Below, piece by piece: positions 29,011-38,727 of a stretch of DNA of 64,000 nt. Source of the DNA: Pseudonocardia alaniniphila (GTDB lineage Bacteria > Actinomycetota > Actinomycetes > Mycobacteriales > Pseudonocardiaceae); contig NZ_JAKXMK010000010.1 in the NCBI RefSeq assembly GCF_022524485.1, forward strand, positions 1-64,000. Direction: 5' to 3'. Under the pieces are notes generated by a model that was given only the letters and a program-made list of their open reading frames with translations, searched no databases and was not told the DNA's origin. Within the stretch, counting starts at the first letter, position 1; each line of letters opens with the position of its first letter. Made by a program: the position numbers and the translations under genes.

Positions 29011-31629
29011 GTGAGTGATCAGTACCACCCCCGGCCCGGCGCGGTCGGGGGCCCTGGCCGCATTCCGCCGGGCGCCCCCGGTCCCCGATCCGGCCTTCCC
29101 CCGCGCCCACCGATGCCTGCAGGTCCGCCCCCCGGGGGTTGGCCCGCGCCGCCTCCACCTCACTCGCCCCACCGTCCCGGACAGCCGTATCCGGCTGCGC
29201 CGCCCCCGGGCGCGCGCGGACGCGGCGGCCCGCCCGTGCCTCCGGGCGCACCCGGCAACGGTCGTGTTCCTCCCCAGCGCTACCGCGCGGACGGTCCGCC
29301 GGTCACGCAGCAGGGCGGCGCGCAACGCCCGCCGTACAGCTCCGGCGACATGCCGCTGCTCACCCACGACGAGACCGGTGCCACCTCGGTGGCGCGGGAG
29401 GGTGCGCTAGCGGTCGCCGAGCGCACAGAGGTGGTCTCCGGCGCTCCCGGGATGCCGCAGAAGCCGGCTCGCAAGAGCAATCCGTGGCAGCGGGTGCGAC
29501 GGATCCTCTACGTCCTCCTCGGTCTGGCGGTGATCGGGCCGCTGCTCGCCTTCGTCATCGGCTGGATGATCTTCCCGGTGCCCAGTTCCGACGAAGCGGC
29601 GCTCACCCAGGTCGCCACGTTCACGTTCGCCGACGACCAGCCGCTGGCCACCGTCCGCCCGGAGAATGTCAACCGGGTCAAGGTCACCCTGGACAAGGTG
29701 CCTCTGCAAACGCGCCAGGCCGTGGTTGCGACGGAGGACAACACCTTCTACTCCAACCCGGGCTTCGACATCACCGGCATCCTGCGAGCGGTGTACAACC
29801 AGGTCACCGGGGGTATCGGTGGCGGTTCGACGATCACGCAGCAGTACATCAAGGTGTCCAGCGGACACGACGAGAACTCGCTGTGGCGCAAGTACAAGGA
29901 GGTCGTCCTCGCGGTGAAGATCTCCCGCGAGCAGACGAAGGACCAGATCCTCGAGAACTACCTCAACACCATCTACCTGGGCAGGGGCGCCTACGGCATC
30001 CAGGCCGCGGCGAAGGCGTACTTCAACAAGGATGTCGGCCAGCTGACGGTCTCCGAGAGCGCGATGATCGCCGGCATCATCCAGTCGCCGTCCAACTGGG
30101 ACCCGGCGAAGAACCTCGACAACTCCAAGAGCCGATGGACCGTCGCGCTCGATCGCATGGTCGAGAACGGATGGCTCTCGCCGGCGGAGCGCGCGCAGCA
30201 GACGTTCCCCACCAACTGGCTTCCCGAGCCGCCCTCGTCCGGCGGCATGCCGAGCGACGATCGCTACCACATCTACGAGAAGGCGGTGCAGGAGCTCGCG
30301 ACCAAGGGGATCACGCAGGACCAGATCGACACCGAGGGTCTGACGATCACCACCACCGTCCAGCAGCAGCGGCAGGCGCAGGCCGTCGACGCGATCAAGA
30401 AGGTGATGAGGGGCCAGCCCGACAACCTGCGCACCGCGCTGGTGTCGGTCGACCCGAAGACGGGCGCGATCCTCGCCTACTACGGCGGCGCCAACGGTCT
30501 CGGCCTCGACTACGCCAACGCGCTGCGCCAGCCAGGGTCGTCGTTCAAGCCGTTCGTGCTGGCCGCCGCTCTGCAGAGCAACGAGGGCATCGGGCTCGGC
30601 TCCTTGTACGACGGATCGTCGCCGCAGCAGTTCGAGGGTGGCGTCACCGTCAGCAACTCCGAGGGCTTCAACTGCGACAGCTGCTCGGTGCAGACGGCCA
30701 TGACGAAGTCGATCAACACGATCTTCTACCGGATGGCCGTCGACGTCGGCACGCAGCGCGTGGCCGATGCCGCGCACCAGGCCGGCATCCCGTCCGACGT
30801 CGAGCTCGCGGCTCGGGGCGGTATCGCCCTCGGTGACTCGGAGGTCCACCCCATCGACATGGCGTCCGCGTTCGCGACGTTCGCCGCCGACGGGGAGCGG
30901 CACGAGCCCTACATCGTCTCGAAGGTGGTCGCCGCCGACGGCCGGGTGCTCTTCGACCGCGGTGAGGCCGCCGGTGAGCAGGCGATCCCCCAGCAGGTGG
31001 CGCGCAACGTCACCGAGTCGATGATCGACGTCGCGAGCAGTTCCCGCATCGCGCTGTCCGACGGCAGGCCCGTCGCGAGCAAGACGGGCACCGTGCAGCT
31101 GCCGGGTAGCAAGAACCAGAACAAGGACGCGTGGACGGTCGGCTACACGCCGTCGATCTCCACCGCCGTGTGGGTCGGCAGCGACCTCAGCGACCCGATC
31201 AAGAACTCGGCGGGTAGCCCGATCTTCGGGCGCATGCTGCCAGGGTCGATCTGGCAGGAGTTCATGAACAGCGCACTGCGGGGCACGCCCAAGGAGCAGT
31301 TCTCCAAGTTCGTGCCCATGGGCGTGCCGCCGGCAGCCGACCCGGCACTCAACCCGAACCCGTCCGGCTCGCTGTCCCCCTCCGGTACGCCGGGGGACGA
31401 CTCTGACGAGAACGACGGCCGCGGTCGTGGCAACGGCAACGGGAACGGCCGGGGCAACTCGGATGACGACTCGAACGGAAACTCCGACGATGAGTCGGAC
31501 TCCGGGTTCGGAGACGGCGGCCTCTTCGGGAGCGACGACGGCAACAACAGCAACAGCAACGACAACGGCGGCGGCTCGTCCGATGACGGCGGCAACTCCG
31601 ACAACCGCAACGGAAACAACGACAGATGA
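29011..31629 (+). CDS. ponA: Bifunctional penicillin-binding protein (PonA1 type)
   Basis: 872 aa. It has a 155-residue Pro/Gly-rich cytoplasmic N-terminus, a transmembrane helix (about 166-189), a GT51 glycosyltransferase domain with catalytic E242 in VVATEDNTFYSNPG and GGSTITQQYIK, and a transpeptidase domain with S510-x-x-K513 (PGSSFKPF), SIN (567-569) and KTGT (691-694). It polymerises and crosslinks peptidoglycan. The last 110 residues are low-complexity Ser/Asp/Asn/Gly-rich. The GTG start has a weak GGAG upstream. Confidence 0.95.
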   Translation: MSDQYHPRPGAVGGPGRIPPGAPGPRSGLPPRPPMPAGPPPGGWPAPPPPHSPHRPGQPYPAAPPPGARGRGGPPVPPGAPGNGRVPPQRYRADGPPVTQQGGAQRPPYSSGDMPLLTHDETGATSVAREGALAVAERTEVVSGAPGMPQKPARKSNPWQRVRRILYVLLGLAVIGPLLAFVIGWMIFPVPSSDEAALTQVATFTFADDQPLATVRPENVNRVKVTLDKVPLQTRQAVVATEDNTFYSNPGFDITGILRAVYNQVTGGIGGGSTITQQYIKVSSGHDENSLWRKYKEVVLAVKISREQTKDQILENYLNTIYLGRGAYGIQAAAKAYFNKDVGQLTVSESAMIAGIIQSPSNWDPAKNLDNSKSRWTVALDRMVENGWLSPAERAQQTFPTNWLPEPPSSGGMPSDDRYHIYEKAVQELATKGITQDQIDTEGLTITTTVQQQRQAQAVDAIKKVMRGQPDNLRTALVSVDPKTGAILAYYGGANGLGLDYANALRQPGSSFKPFVLAAALQSNEGIGLGSLYDGSSPQQFEGGVTVSNSEGFNCDSCSVQTAMTKSINTIFYRMAVDVGTQRVADAAHQAGIPSDVELAARGGIALGDSEVHPIDMASAFATFAADGERHEPYIVSKVVAADGRVLFDRGEAAGEQAIPQQVARNVTESMIDVASSSRIALSDGRPVASKTGTVQLPGSKNQNKDAWTVGYTPSISTAVWVGSDLSDPIKNSAGSPIFGRMLPGSIWQEFMNSALRGTPKEQFSKFVPMGVPPAADPALNPNPSGSLSPSGTPGDDSDENDGRGRGNGNGNGRGNSDDDSNGNSDDESDSGFGDGGLFGSDDGNNSNSNDNGGGSSDDGGNSDNRNGNNDR

Positions 31630-31705
31630 CCGGGCTCGGGGCGGAAGGGCGCGCGACACCGGCTGACGACACGGCCGGGTTCGCGCCGCGGTCCGGCCCG
31701 CCAGG

Positions 31706-33271
31706 GTGAGCCGGGCAGGGCGCGGGGCGGGGCCACCCACTCTGTCCCGCGTGGTGCCCACCTGGACCGAACCGCTCGCCGCCTCCGCGAGCCGGATCGT
31801 CGGCGGTCCGCTGGGCCGCCACGCGCTGATCGGACGCAGTTCGTTCTGGACGCCGCTGCGCGTCGTGCTGCTCCTCGCGGTGATCGTGTTGGCACTGGGC
31901 TGGCTGGGCAAGGCGCCGTGCCTGCAGCAGGGCCCCTCGGCCGACGGCGGCGTGATGCTCGACTGGCGCAACGGCCGCCAGTACGTGGCGATGTGCTACT
32001 CCGACACCGTCCCGCTGTACGGCGTGGAGGGTCTCGACAGCGGGGCGCTGCCGTACCGGGACTCGTGGGTGGAGGGTGCGGGCACGCCCGACGAGCAGGT
32101 CCGCTACATGGAGTACCCGGTTCTCACGGGCTTCTTCCAGTACGCCAACGCCCGCCTCGCCGACGGCTGGCTCTGGCTGGTGGAGCAGGTTCCGGCGCTG
32201 CCGACGGCCCTGCCTGTCGTCGTGTACTTCGACATCTCCGCGACCTGGCTCGCGCTGGCCTGGCTCGTGGTGGTGTGGGCGGTGCGGATGCTGCGGCAAG
32301 CGCGTCCGTGGGACGCCGCGCTCGTCGCGTTGTCGCCGCTGGTCATCGTGCACGCCTTCACCAACTTCGACACACTCGCCGTCGCGTGCGCCACGGCCGG
32401 CTTTCTCGCGCTGGCCCGGCGGCGCCCGGTGCTGGCCGGGGTGCTCATCGGTCTGGGCGGGGCGTTCAAGGCCTATCCGCTGTTGTTGCTCCTCCCCGTC
32501 GTTCTGGTCGCGTGGCGCCGCCGCGACCTGCCCACGGGCGTGCGCACGGTGGCCGCGGCCGTCGTCACGTGGTTGGTGGTGAACGCCCCGGTCGCGGTGG
32601 CGTTCACCCCGGGCTGGTGGGAGTTCTTCCGGCTCAACCAGACGCGGCCCGCCGACCCCGACTCGCTCTACTTCGTCGTCTCGTACTTCACGGGCTGGCC
32701 GGGTTTCGACGGTCCGCTGGAGCCCGGTCAGGCCGCGGTGGTGCTCAACACCGTGAGCGCATCGCTGTTCGTGCTGTGCTGCGCGGGGTTGGCGGTGCTG
32801 GCGTGGCGTGCGCCGCAGCCGCCGCGGCTCGCGTCGCTCGGCTTCCTGGTGGTGGCGGCGTTCCTGCTGGTCAACAAGGTGTGGAGCCCGCAGTACTCGC
32901 TCTGGTTGGTGCCGCTCGCCGTGCTCGCACTACCGCGCTGGCGGCTGCTGATGGCGTGGATGGTGATCGACGCCGTGGTCTGGGTGCCGCGGATGTTCTA
33001 CTACCTGACCCCAGCGCAGAAGGGTCTGCCGCCGGACTGGTTCCTCGGCGCGGTCGTCCTCCGCGACGCCATGGTCGTGCTGCTGTGCGTGCTGATCGTG
33101 CGATCCATCCTGCGGCCCGAGACCGATCCGGTGCGGACGGCACGGTCGCGGAGCCGCTCGGACGACCCGGACTGGCCTGCGTCCCGGCCGTGCGGCACTC
33201 GTGAGGGGCGGCCGCTGCGGCCGGGGTCCGGAGTCGCCACCGACGCCGACCCCGTCCGCAACGGGTCCTGA
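31706..33271 (+). CDS. GT87-type membrane glycosyltransferase
   Basis: 521 aa with about ten transmembrane helices. Features of the polyprenol-phosphate-mannose-dependent GT87/DUF2029 family are the first-loop acidic pair region ([24 protein letters not shown]), [14 protein letters not shown] and [15 protein letters not shown]. It corresponds in position to Rv0051 downstream of ponA1. It probably adds a sugar to an envelope glycolipid or protein. The C-terminal 60 residues are basic and disordered. The start is uncertain (GTG at 31706 or one downstream). Confidence 0.82.
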   Translation: MSRAGRGAGPPTLSRVVPTWTEPLAASASRIVGGPLGRHALIGRSSFWTPLRVVLLLAVIVLALGWLGKAPCLQQGPSADGGVMLDWRNGRQYVAMCYSDTVPLYGVEGLDSGALPYRDSWVEGAGTPDEQVRYMEYPVLTGFFQYANARLADGWLWLVEQVPALPTALPVVVYFDISATWLALAWLVVVWAVRMLRQARPWDAALVALSPLVIVHAFTNFDTLAVACATAGFLALARRRPVLAGVLIGLGGAFKAYPLLLLLPVVLVAWRRRDLPTGVRTVAAAVVTWLVVNAPVAVAFTPGWWEFFRLNQTRPADPDSLYFVVSYFTGWPGFDGPLEPGQAAVVLNTVSASLFVLCCAGLAVLAWRAPQPPRLASLGFLVVAAFLLVNKVWSPQYSLWLVPLAVLALPRWRLLMAWMVIDAVVWVPRMFYYLTPAQKGLPPDWFLGAVVLRDAMVVLLCVLIVRSILRPETDPVRTARSRSRSDDPDWPASRPCGTREGRPLRPGSGVATDADPVRNGS

Positions 33272-33281
33272 TCCCCCGGGA

Positions 33282-34103
33282 TCACGCCAGCACGACAGCA
33301 ACCTTGCCGGCGGCTCCGGGGGCCGCGGGGAAGCGCTCGCGCGTGCGGGCGTCGTGGCCCGGCACGATCGTGGCTCCGAACTCCTTGCCCATCCGGTTGA
33401 TCAGCGCCAGGCCGTCGCGCATCTCGTCGATGTCGGTGAAGGCGAAGAACGGCCAGCCGTGCTCGATCTGCTCGTAGAAGTGTGCGGCGTCCGACGCCAG
33501 TACGAGCGGGCCGTTCGCCGTCTGCACGGTGACGACCAACTCGCCCGGGCAGTGGCCTCCCACCGGATGCACCGCGATCGAGGGGGCGACGGCGGCAGGT
33601 TCGCGCACCAGCCGGAGCCGGCCTTCGTCCTCGGCCCGTTGCACGACGGCGAGGTCGGCCTCCGTGGTGAACTCGCCGTTCAGAGCGCCGGAGGCGCGCT
33701 TGCCGAACCAGTAGTCGTACTCGCGGCCACCGGAGACCACCTCGGCCGCGGGGAACAGGCCCAGGTGGCCGATGTGGTCGTAGTGGAAGTGGCTGGTGAC
33801 CACCCGCGCCACCGAAGCGGGGTCGATCTGCAGCAGTTCGAGGCACTCCGGAGGCGAGGTGACCGGCACCTCGCCCAGCCAGTCGCGCGCCGCGACGTCG
33901 TAGCCGGTGTCGACCAGAGTGATCCCGTCGTCGCCGTGGATGACCCAGAAGTTGTAGTCCATCTCGAGCCAACCGTCGGGGACGCCGTAGGAGGCGTAAT
34001 CGTGGAACACGTCGCTGCGGCGGACGCGGCGCTCCGCGTACTTCACCGACAGAACTTCTCGCGCGGGAGCGAGCACAGCCGGATCGATCAATTCGACCTC
34101 CAT
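33282..34103 (-). CDS. MBL-fold metallo-hydrolase (lactonase-like)
   Basis: 273 aa with the metal-binding motif SHFHYDHIGHLG, a second histidine in GGHCPGELVV, D in ASDAAHF, and H in VPGHD, the complete set for a dinuclear zinc site. It resembles the N-acyl-homoserine lactonase-like branch, but lactonase activity is only a possibility. It converges on the GT87 gene (10 bp) and is divergent from the PaaK-like gene. Confidence 0.85.
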   Translation of the reverse strand: MEVELIDPAVLAPAREVLSVKYAERRVRRSDVFHDYASYGVPDGWLEMDYNFWVIHGDDGITLVDTGYDVAARDWLGEVPVTSPPECLELLQIDPASVARVVTSHFHYDHIGHLGLFPAAEVVSGGREYDYWFGKRASGALNGEFTTEADLAVVQRAEDEGRLRLVREPAAVAPSIAVHPVGGHCPGELVVTVQTANGPLVLASDAAHFYEQIEHGWPFFAFTDIDEMRDGLALINRMGKEFGATIVPGHDARTRERFPAAPGAAGKVAVVLA

Positions 34104-34157
34104 GTCCGATCATCAGACTGTCCTACAACCGGTGGCAGCCTAGCCGACCGGGATCGC

Positions 34158-34163
34158 TAATCT
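34158..34163 (+). promoter_or_regulatory. -10 element of the PaaK-like gene (leaderless)
   Basis: TAATCT six bases before the ATG; no ribosome-binding site. Confidence 0.5.
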
Positions 34164-34169
34164 CGGCAG

Positions 34170-35636
34170 ATGCTCGACGAGCGACCAGCCGATGTTCTCG
34201 CCGCCTACCGGGAGTTCTTCGACGGTGCGGAGTCCGGCGGCGAGGAGCGGGCCATCGAGCTCTTCCACGACGTCGCCGGGTTGGTGCCGGCCTACCGGGA
34301 GTTCCTGCGGGACCACGAGGTCGACCCCGACTCGATCCGCTCCCTCGCCGAGTTCCGCGGTCTCCCGCTGATGACCAAGGACACCTACCTTCGGCGCCAT
34401 CCGCTGCCCCGGCTGTGCCGGCACGGGCGGATCGACGACAGCGACATGATCGCGGTGTCCTCCGGCTCGACCGGACGCCCGACGATCTGGCCGCGGTCGC
34501 TCGTCGACGAGCTGCACATCGCCCGCCGGTTCGAACAGATCTTTCGCGACGGGTTCGGCGCGGCAGGCCGCAGCACGCTCGCCGTGGTGTGCTTCCCACT
34601 GGGCACCTGGGTGGGCGGCTTGTTCACCGCCGCGTGTGTGCGGCACCTCGCGGCCAAGGGCTACCCGATCACGGTTGTCGCGCCGGGCAACAACAAGGGC
34701 GAGATCCTGCGCGTCCTGCCGGAGCTCGGGCCGCACTTCGACCAGGTCGTCCTGCTCGGCTATCCGCCGTTCGTGAAGGACGTGATCGACACCGGGGTGG
34801 CCGACGGCCTCGACTGGTCGTCGTACGCCATCAAGCTCGTTCTCGCGGGCGAGGTGTTCAGCGAGGAGTGGCGCGACCTCGTGGCCCGGCGCGCCGGCAT
34901 GGCCAACCCCGTGACCGACTCCGCCTCGCTCTACGGCACCGCCGACGCCGGCGTGCTCGGCAACGAGACTCCGCTGTCCGTGTCGATCCGCCGCTTCCTG
35001 GCCGGTCGTCCCGAGCTGGCGAGCGAGTTGTTCGGGAATCTCCGGCTGCCCACACTGGTCCAGTACGACCCCGGCAGCCGGTTCTTCGAGGCGCAGGACG
35101 GCACCCTGCTCTTCTCCGGTGACAGCGGCATCCCGTTGATCCGCTACCACATCGCCGACGAGGGAGGCGTGCTCCCGCATCGGGAGTTGCTCGACGTCTG
35201 CGTGCGCCACGGGTTCGAACCGGTGCCCGGTCCCCCGCTGCCCTTCGTCTACGTCTTCGGGCGGTCCCTGTTCGCCGTCTCGTTCTTCGGGGCGAACGTC
35301 TACCCGGAGAACGTCGCCGTGGCGCTCGAGCAGCCGGTGATCAGCGAGCAGGTCACGGGCAAGTTCGTCCTCGAGACGGTCGAGGACGACGACCGGAACC
35401 GCCGGCTGCGGATCACCGTCGAGCTCGCTCCCGGCCGCACGGTCGACACCGACGCCTTCTCGTCCGACGTGGCCGAGTCCGTCCGGCATCAGCTGCAGCG
35501 GCGCAACAGCGAGTACGCCCACTACGTGCCTGCGGACCAGCAGCTTCCTCAAGTGCAGCTGCGGGCCACGGGCGACCCCGAGTACTTCCCTGTCGGCGTC
35601 AAGCATCGCTACACGCGGCAGAGCCCTGGCAACTGA
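34170..35636 (+). CDS. Phenylacetate-CoA ligase-like AMP-forming adenylase
   Basis: 488 aa. The adenylate-forming enzyme signature SSGSTGRPT (ATP phosphate loop) and the downstream LYGTADAGVLG core are visible, resembling PaaK/CapK-type ligases. The lid domain is short (YVFGRSLFAVSFFGANVYPENV). It would activate a carboxylic acid as an acyl-AMP, but the usual Paa pathway genes are absent here, so phenylacetate as substrate is unproven. Confidence 0.78.
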   Translation: MLDERPADVLAAYREFFDGAESGGEERAIELFHDVAGLVPAYREFLRDHEVDPDSIRSLAEFRGLPLMTKDTYLRRHPLPRLCRHGRIDDSDMIAVSSGSTGRPTIWPRSLVDELHIARRFEQIFRDGFGAAGRSTLAVVCFPLGTWVGGLFTAACVRHLAAKGYPITVVAPGNNKGEILRVLPELGPHFDQVVLLGYPPFVKDVIDTGVADGLDWSSYAIKLVLAGEVFSEEWRDLVARRAGMANPVTDSASLYGTADAGVLGNETPLSVSIRRFLAGRPELASELFGNLRLPTLVQYDPGSRFFEAQDGTLLFSGDSGIPLIRYHIADEGGVLPHRELLDVCVRHGFEPVPGPPLPFVYVFGRSLFAVSFFGANVYPENVAVALEQPVISEQVTGKFVLETVEDDDRNRRLRITVELAPGRTVDTDAFSSDVAESVRHQLQRRNSEYAHYVPADQQLPQVQLRATGDPEYFPVGVKHRYTRQSPGN

Positions 35637-35658
35637 CCGTGCTGCCCAGGACCGTTCC

Positions 35659-36270
35659 GTGAGGCACGATCAGGACGTGGACAGCATGCGCTCGCAGGTG
35701 GTCGATGCCCTGCGCCGGTTCGACCGTCGTCCTGCCGAGCGGCCGGACCTCAAACGCGCCTCGGTGGCGATCGCGCTCATCGAGCCGGGCCCGGCGTTCC
35801 TGCTGACCCGTCGTGCGCCGACCCTGCGGGGCCACGCCGGCCAATGGGCGTTGCCCGGCGGACGCAACGAACCAGGTGAGTCACCAGGGGAGGCGGCGCG
35901 GCGCGAGCTCGCGGAGGAGCTGGGGCTCGTCCTGGGCACGGACGCCGAGCTGGGCATGCTCGACGACTACCCCACGCGGTCGGGCTACGTGATCACGCCG
36001 GTGGTGCTCTGGGCAGGGACCGACGGGGAGCTGCAGCCGAACCCTGCCGAGGTGAGCGAGCTGCACCGCGTGCCGCTGGACCTGATCGACATCGAGCCGC
36101 GGTTCCTCACGATCCCCGAGTCCGACGCACCGGTGATCCAGCTCCCGCTGTTCGGCCGCTTCGTGCACGCGCCCACCGGTGCGGTGCTCTACCAGTTCCG
36201 GGAGGTGGTGCTGCACGGGCGCCCCACGCGGGTGGCGCATCTGGAACAGCCGGTGTTCGCCTGGCGCTAG
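35659..36270 (+). CDS. NUDIX hydrolase, CoA-pyrophosphatase-like
   Basis: 203 aa. LLTRRAPTLRGHAGQWALPGGRNEPGESPGEAARRELAEELGL combines a full Nudix box with the upstream HxGQW-ALPGG pattern of CoA-diphosphatase-type (UPF0035) NUDIX enzymes. It lies 22 bp after the PaaK-like gene and could be cotranscribed, which fits a link with CoA-ester metabolism. Its stop overlaps that of the convergent GT87 paralogue by 3-4 bp. Confidence 0.83.
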   Translation: MRHDQDVDSMRSQVVDALRRFDRRPAERPDLKRASVAIALIEPGPAFLLTRRAPTLRGHAGQWALPGGRNEPGESPGEAARRELAEELGLVLGTDAELGMLDDYPTRSGYVITPVVLWAGTDGELQPNPAEVSELHRVPLDLIDIEPRFLTIPESDAPVIQLPLFGRFVHAPTGAVLYQFREVVLHGRPTRVAHLEQPVFAWR

Positions 36271-37667
36271 GCCGGCGACGGGCGAACGGCCCCTGTGAGC
36301 GCCACCGGGGGGTCGGCCTCGCCGTCCGCCAGGCGGTCGGGCAGGCGGAGGAACACCACGAACAGGACGACGAGGAGCGCCGCCCGTCCCCAGACGCCGA
36401 TGGCCACGGCCTGCGCCGCGAAGCCCTCGTAGATGCCGATCCCCACGCCGGTCTTCAGCGCGTAGAACCAGCGGAAGATGCCGATGCCCATCATCAGGTC
36501 GACGATCAGGTAGCCGACGACCCACCGCCACGGCACCTGCAGCAGCACGAAGAACGGCAGGAGCCACAGCGTGTACTGCGGGGAGTGCACCTTGTGCAGC
36601 AGCAGGAAGCCGCACAGCATCGCCGCGCTCACCGCGACCCAGGGGTAGACGCCACTGCGGCGCCACCGCCACCAGCCCACCGCCGCGGCCACCGCGAACG
36701 ACAGCAGCACGAGGCCGGGCGAGAGCCAGTTGATGACGGCCTGGAAGGCGACGTTGTCGGGCTCGGACTCCGGCCGGAAACCCCAGTACCAGATGGAGTT
36801 GGTGGTGAGGTCGACCTTGCGCAGCTCCTGGAACGTGAACGACGCGCGCCAGCCCTCGTACCCGGCCACTGCGAAGGGCAGGTTCACCAGGATGACGGTG
36901 CCGGCGGCGGCCAGCGCGACCCGCAACGCGGCGCCCCAGTGCAGCACCCCGGGCCGTGATGCGGTGAGCACGTAGAGCGCGAGCGGGAGCACGAAGGCTC
37001 CGGGGTAGAGCTTGAACGCGAAGCCGAGCCCGAGCAGGACGCCCGCCACGGCGCCCCGGTCGGCGAGTGAGCGCTCGGTGCGCCAGCCGTGCATCACGAA
37101 CACGGCTCCGACCGCGCAGGCCACCACGGGCAGGTCCCAGTTGTGGAACGCATAGAGCACCAGCGGCGGGCCGAGCGCCCACACCAGCGCGCGCCACCGG
37201 GACAACCGGCCCAGCATCCAGCCGGTGAGCAGGCCGAATGGCGCCATCAGCAGCGCCGAGCCGAGCAGGAAACCGGCGTCGTTGTGCGCGAACAGTGCCC
37301 CGGCCCAGATGAGCATCCCGGTGAGCACCGGGTACTCGACCGTGCCGCCGACGAGCTGGCCGTCCGGGGTGATCGACCCGTTGAGGTACGGGAAGACGTG
37401 GTGGTTGATCTCGCGGCCGAGCCACAGGTGCTGGATGTCGGAGTAGCAGACGTCGCGGTCGATCCGGATGTCGTAGTCGGGCTCGCTGCGGCCCGCCGCG
37501 TCGAACTCCGGTCCGGTGCAGCGGGCCTTGTTGGCGTAGCCGAGCACCAGCATGAGGCCGGTGAGCAGCACCAGCACGACCAGCATGGCGCGGCCCGCCC
37601 GGGATACGGGAACGGCTGCTGGAGCGGACCGGTCCGTTCGGACGGGGCCCACTGCGGAGCGTGTCAC
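36267..37667 (-). CDS. GT87-type membrane glycosyltransferase (second paralogue)
   Basis: 466 aa polytopic protein related in layout to the GT87 protein at 31706-33271. It has the same CYSDIQHLWL first-loop region, EYPVLTGMLIWAG, YAFHNWDLPVVACAVG, LGFAFKLYPGAFVLPLAL and LLLHKVHSPQYTLWLLPFFVLLQ. It is probably another polyprenol-phosphate-sugar-dependent envelope glycosyltransferase. The start at GTG 37667 is a choice; the open frame extends further upstream through the endonuclease IV region. It lies 40 bp downstream of nfo on the same strand. Confidence 0.82.
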   Translation of the reverse strand: MTRSAVGPVRTDRSAPAAVPVSRAGRAMLVVLVLLTGLMLVLGYANKARCTGPEFDAAGRSEPDYDIRIDRDVCYSDIQHLWLGREINHHVFPYLNGSITPDGQLVGGTVEYPVLTGMLIWAGALFAHNDAGFLLGSALLMAPFGLLTGWMLGRLSRWRALVWALGPPLVLYAFHNWDLPVVACAVGAVFVMHGWRTERSLADRGAVAGVLLGLGFAFKLYPGAFVLPLALYVLTASRPGVLHWGAALRVALAAAGTVILVNLPFAVAGYEGWRASFTFQELRKVDLTTNSIWYWGFRPESEPDNVAFQAVINWLSPGLVLLSFAVAAAVGWWRWRRSGVYPWVAVSAAMLCGFLLLHKVHSPQYTLWLLPFFVLLQVPWRWVVGYLIVDLMMGIGIFRWFYALKTGVGIGIYEGFAAQAVAIGVWGRAALLVVLFVVFLRLPDRLADGEADPPVALTGAVRPSPA

Positions 37668-37707
37668 CGGCCGGCCCCGACGCCGTCCGGTTCGTCCAGC
37701 GGACAGT

Positions 37708-38478
37708 TCACGACCCCAGCCGCTCGCGGAGGAACGCGATGTCGTCGGCCTGGCCCTCGGTCGGCGTCTCGACGACCACCGGCGCGTCCGCGGCGGCGCA
37801 GACGGCAGCCAGCTGCTCGGGCTCGATGGTGCCGTCGGCGATGTTGGCGTGGCGGTCGCGGGCGGAGCCGAACTCGTCGCGGGAGTTGTTGAGATGCACC
37901 AGGTCGATCCGGCCCGTGATGGACTTCGCCCGGTCGACGACGTCGACGAGATCCTCACCGGCTGCGAAGGCGTGGCATGTGTCGAGGCAGAACCCCACCC
38001 CGAACTCACCGACGGCATCCCAGAGGCGGGCCAGGGCGTCGAACCGGCGCGCCATGGCGTTGTCGCCGCCTGCGGTGTTCTCGATGAACACCGGCACGGC
38101 GAAACCGCCCTCGTCCATCTGCCGCTCGATGAACTTGCGCCAGTTCTCGAAGCCCTTGGCGGCGTCCTCGCCCTGCGTGACGTGGCCGCCGTGGACCACC
38201 AGGCCGATGGCGCCGACCTCGGCTGCTGCCACCGCATGCTGGATCACGAGCTTGCGGGACGGGATGCGGATGCGGTTGTTCAGCGACGCCACGTTGATGA
38301 CATACGGTGAATGCACCACGACGGCGAGCGGGCCCGTGCGCAGCTGCTCGGCCTGCGGGTGCGTCGGCGGCTTCTTCCAGCCCTGTGGGTCGGCCAGGAA
38401 CATCTGCACGATGTCGGCCCCACGGTCGGCCGCCGTGACCAGCGGGTCGTCCTCACGCACGTGGGCCCCGATGAGCAT
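37708..38478 (-). CDS. nfo: Deoxyribonuclease IV (endonuclease IV, AP endonuclease)
   Basis: 256 aa TIM-barrel enzyme with the metal ligands of the family in HSPYVINVAS, GLVVHGGHV, VFIENTAGG, FCLDTCHAFAAG and DLVHLNNSRDEFGS...DRHANIADG. It cleaves DNA at abasic sites in base-excision repair. The ATG at 38478 follows TACGCT by seven bases with no ribosome-binding site, so the long in-frame extension upstream is not used. Confidence 0.93.
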   Translation of the reverse strand: MLIGAHVREDDPLVTAADRGADIVQMFLADPQGWKKPPTHPQAEQLRTGPLAVVVHSPYVINVASLNNRIRIPSRKLVIQHAVAAAEVGAIGLVVHGGHVTQGEDAAKGFENWRKFIERQMDEGGFAVPVFIENTAGGDNAMARRFDALARLWDAVGEFGVGFCLDTCHAFAAGEDLVDVVDRAKSITGRIDLVHLNNSRDEFGSARDRHANIADGTIEPEQLAAVCAAADAPVVVETPTEGQADDIAFLRERLGS

Positions 38479-38485
38479 GCGGGCA

Positions 38486-38491
38486 AGCGTA
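38486..38491 (-). promoter_or_regulatory. -10 element of nfo (leaderless)
   Basis: TACGCT on the minus strand, seven bases before the ATG. Confidence 0.5.
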
Positions 38492-38580
38492 GTGACCGCC
38501 CCCGACAGCCGTTCCCTGGCGTGGTCCGCTCGGCCCAACAGGGCCGCGGGGGCGACCGGAGCTCCACTCGTTCGCCCTGG

Positions 38581-38586
38581 TAGCCT
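38581..38586 (+). promoter_or_regulatory. -10 element of the rpsF operon
   Basis: TAGCCT would start transcription near 38593, giving a leader of about 135 nt before rpsF. Confidence 0.4.
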
Positions 38587-38670
38587 CGTCATGTCGACCC
38601 GACCGGCGTCCTCCGGATGCCGCACGCGCAGCCCATTTGCGGCGGCCGTTTCTGTCGGGGCTTCCTGAGA

Positions 38671-38716
38671 ACCTCCTGTCGCGGATGGACCGCGACCGTT
38701 CCAGTCCATAGGAGGT
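38671..38716 (+). promoter_or_regulatory. Candidate S6:S18 ribosomal-protein leader of rpsF
   Basis: ACCTCCT (38671-38677) pairs with AGGAGGT (38710-38716), which is the rpsF ribosome-binding site, and encloses a TCGCGG/CCGCGA hairpin and a CCG trinucleotide. Leaders of this kind bind the S6:S18 complex and repress rpsF in many bacteria. Assignment is by position and layout. Confidence 0.5.
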
Positions 38717-38727
38717 GAGTGGTTCTC

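Noticed and set aside
29407..31971. 854-codon open frame antisense to ponA
   Set aside because: It is an Arg/Val/Gly-rich shadow of the ponA frame with no domain signature.
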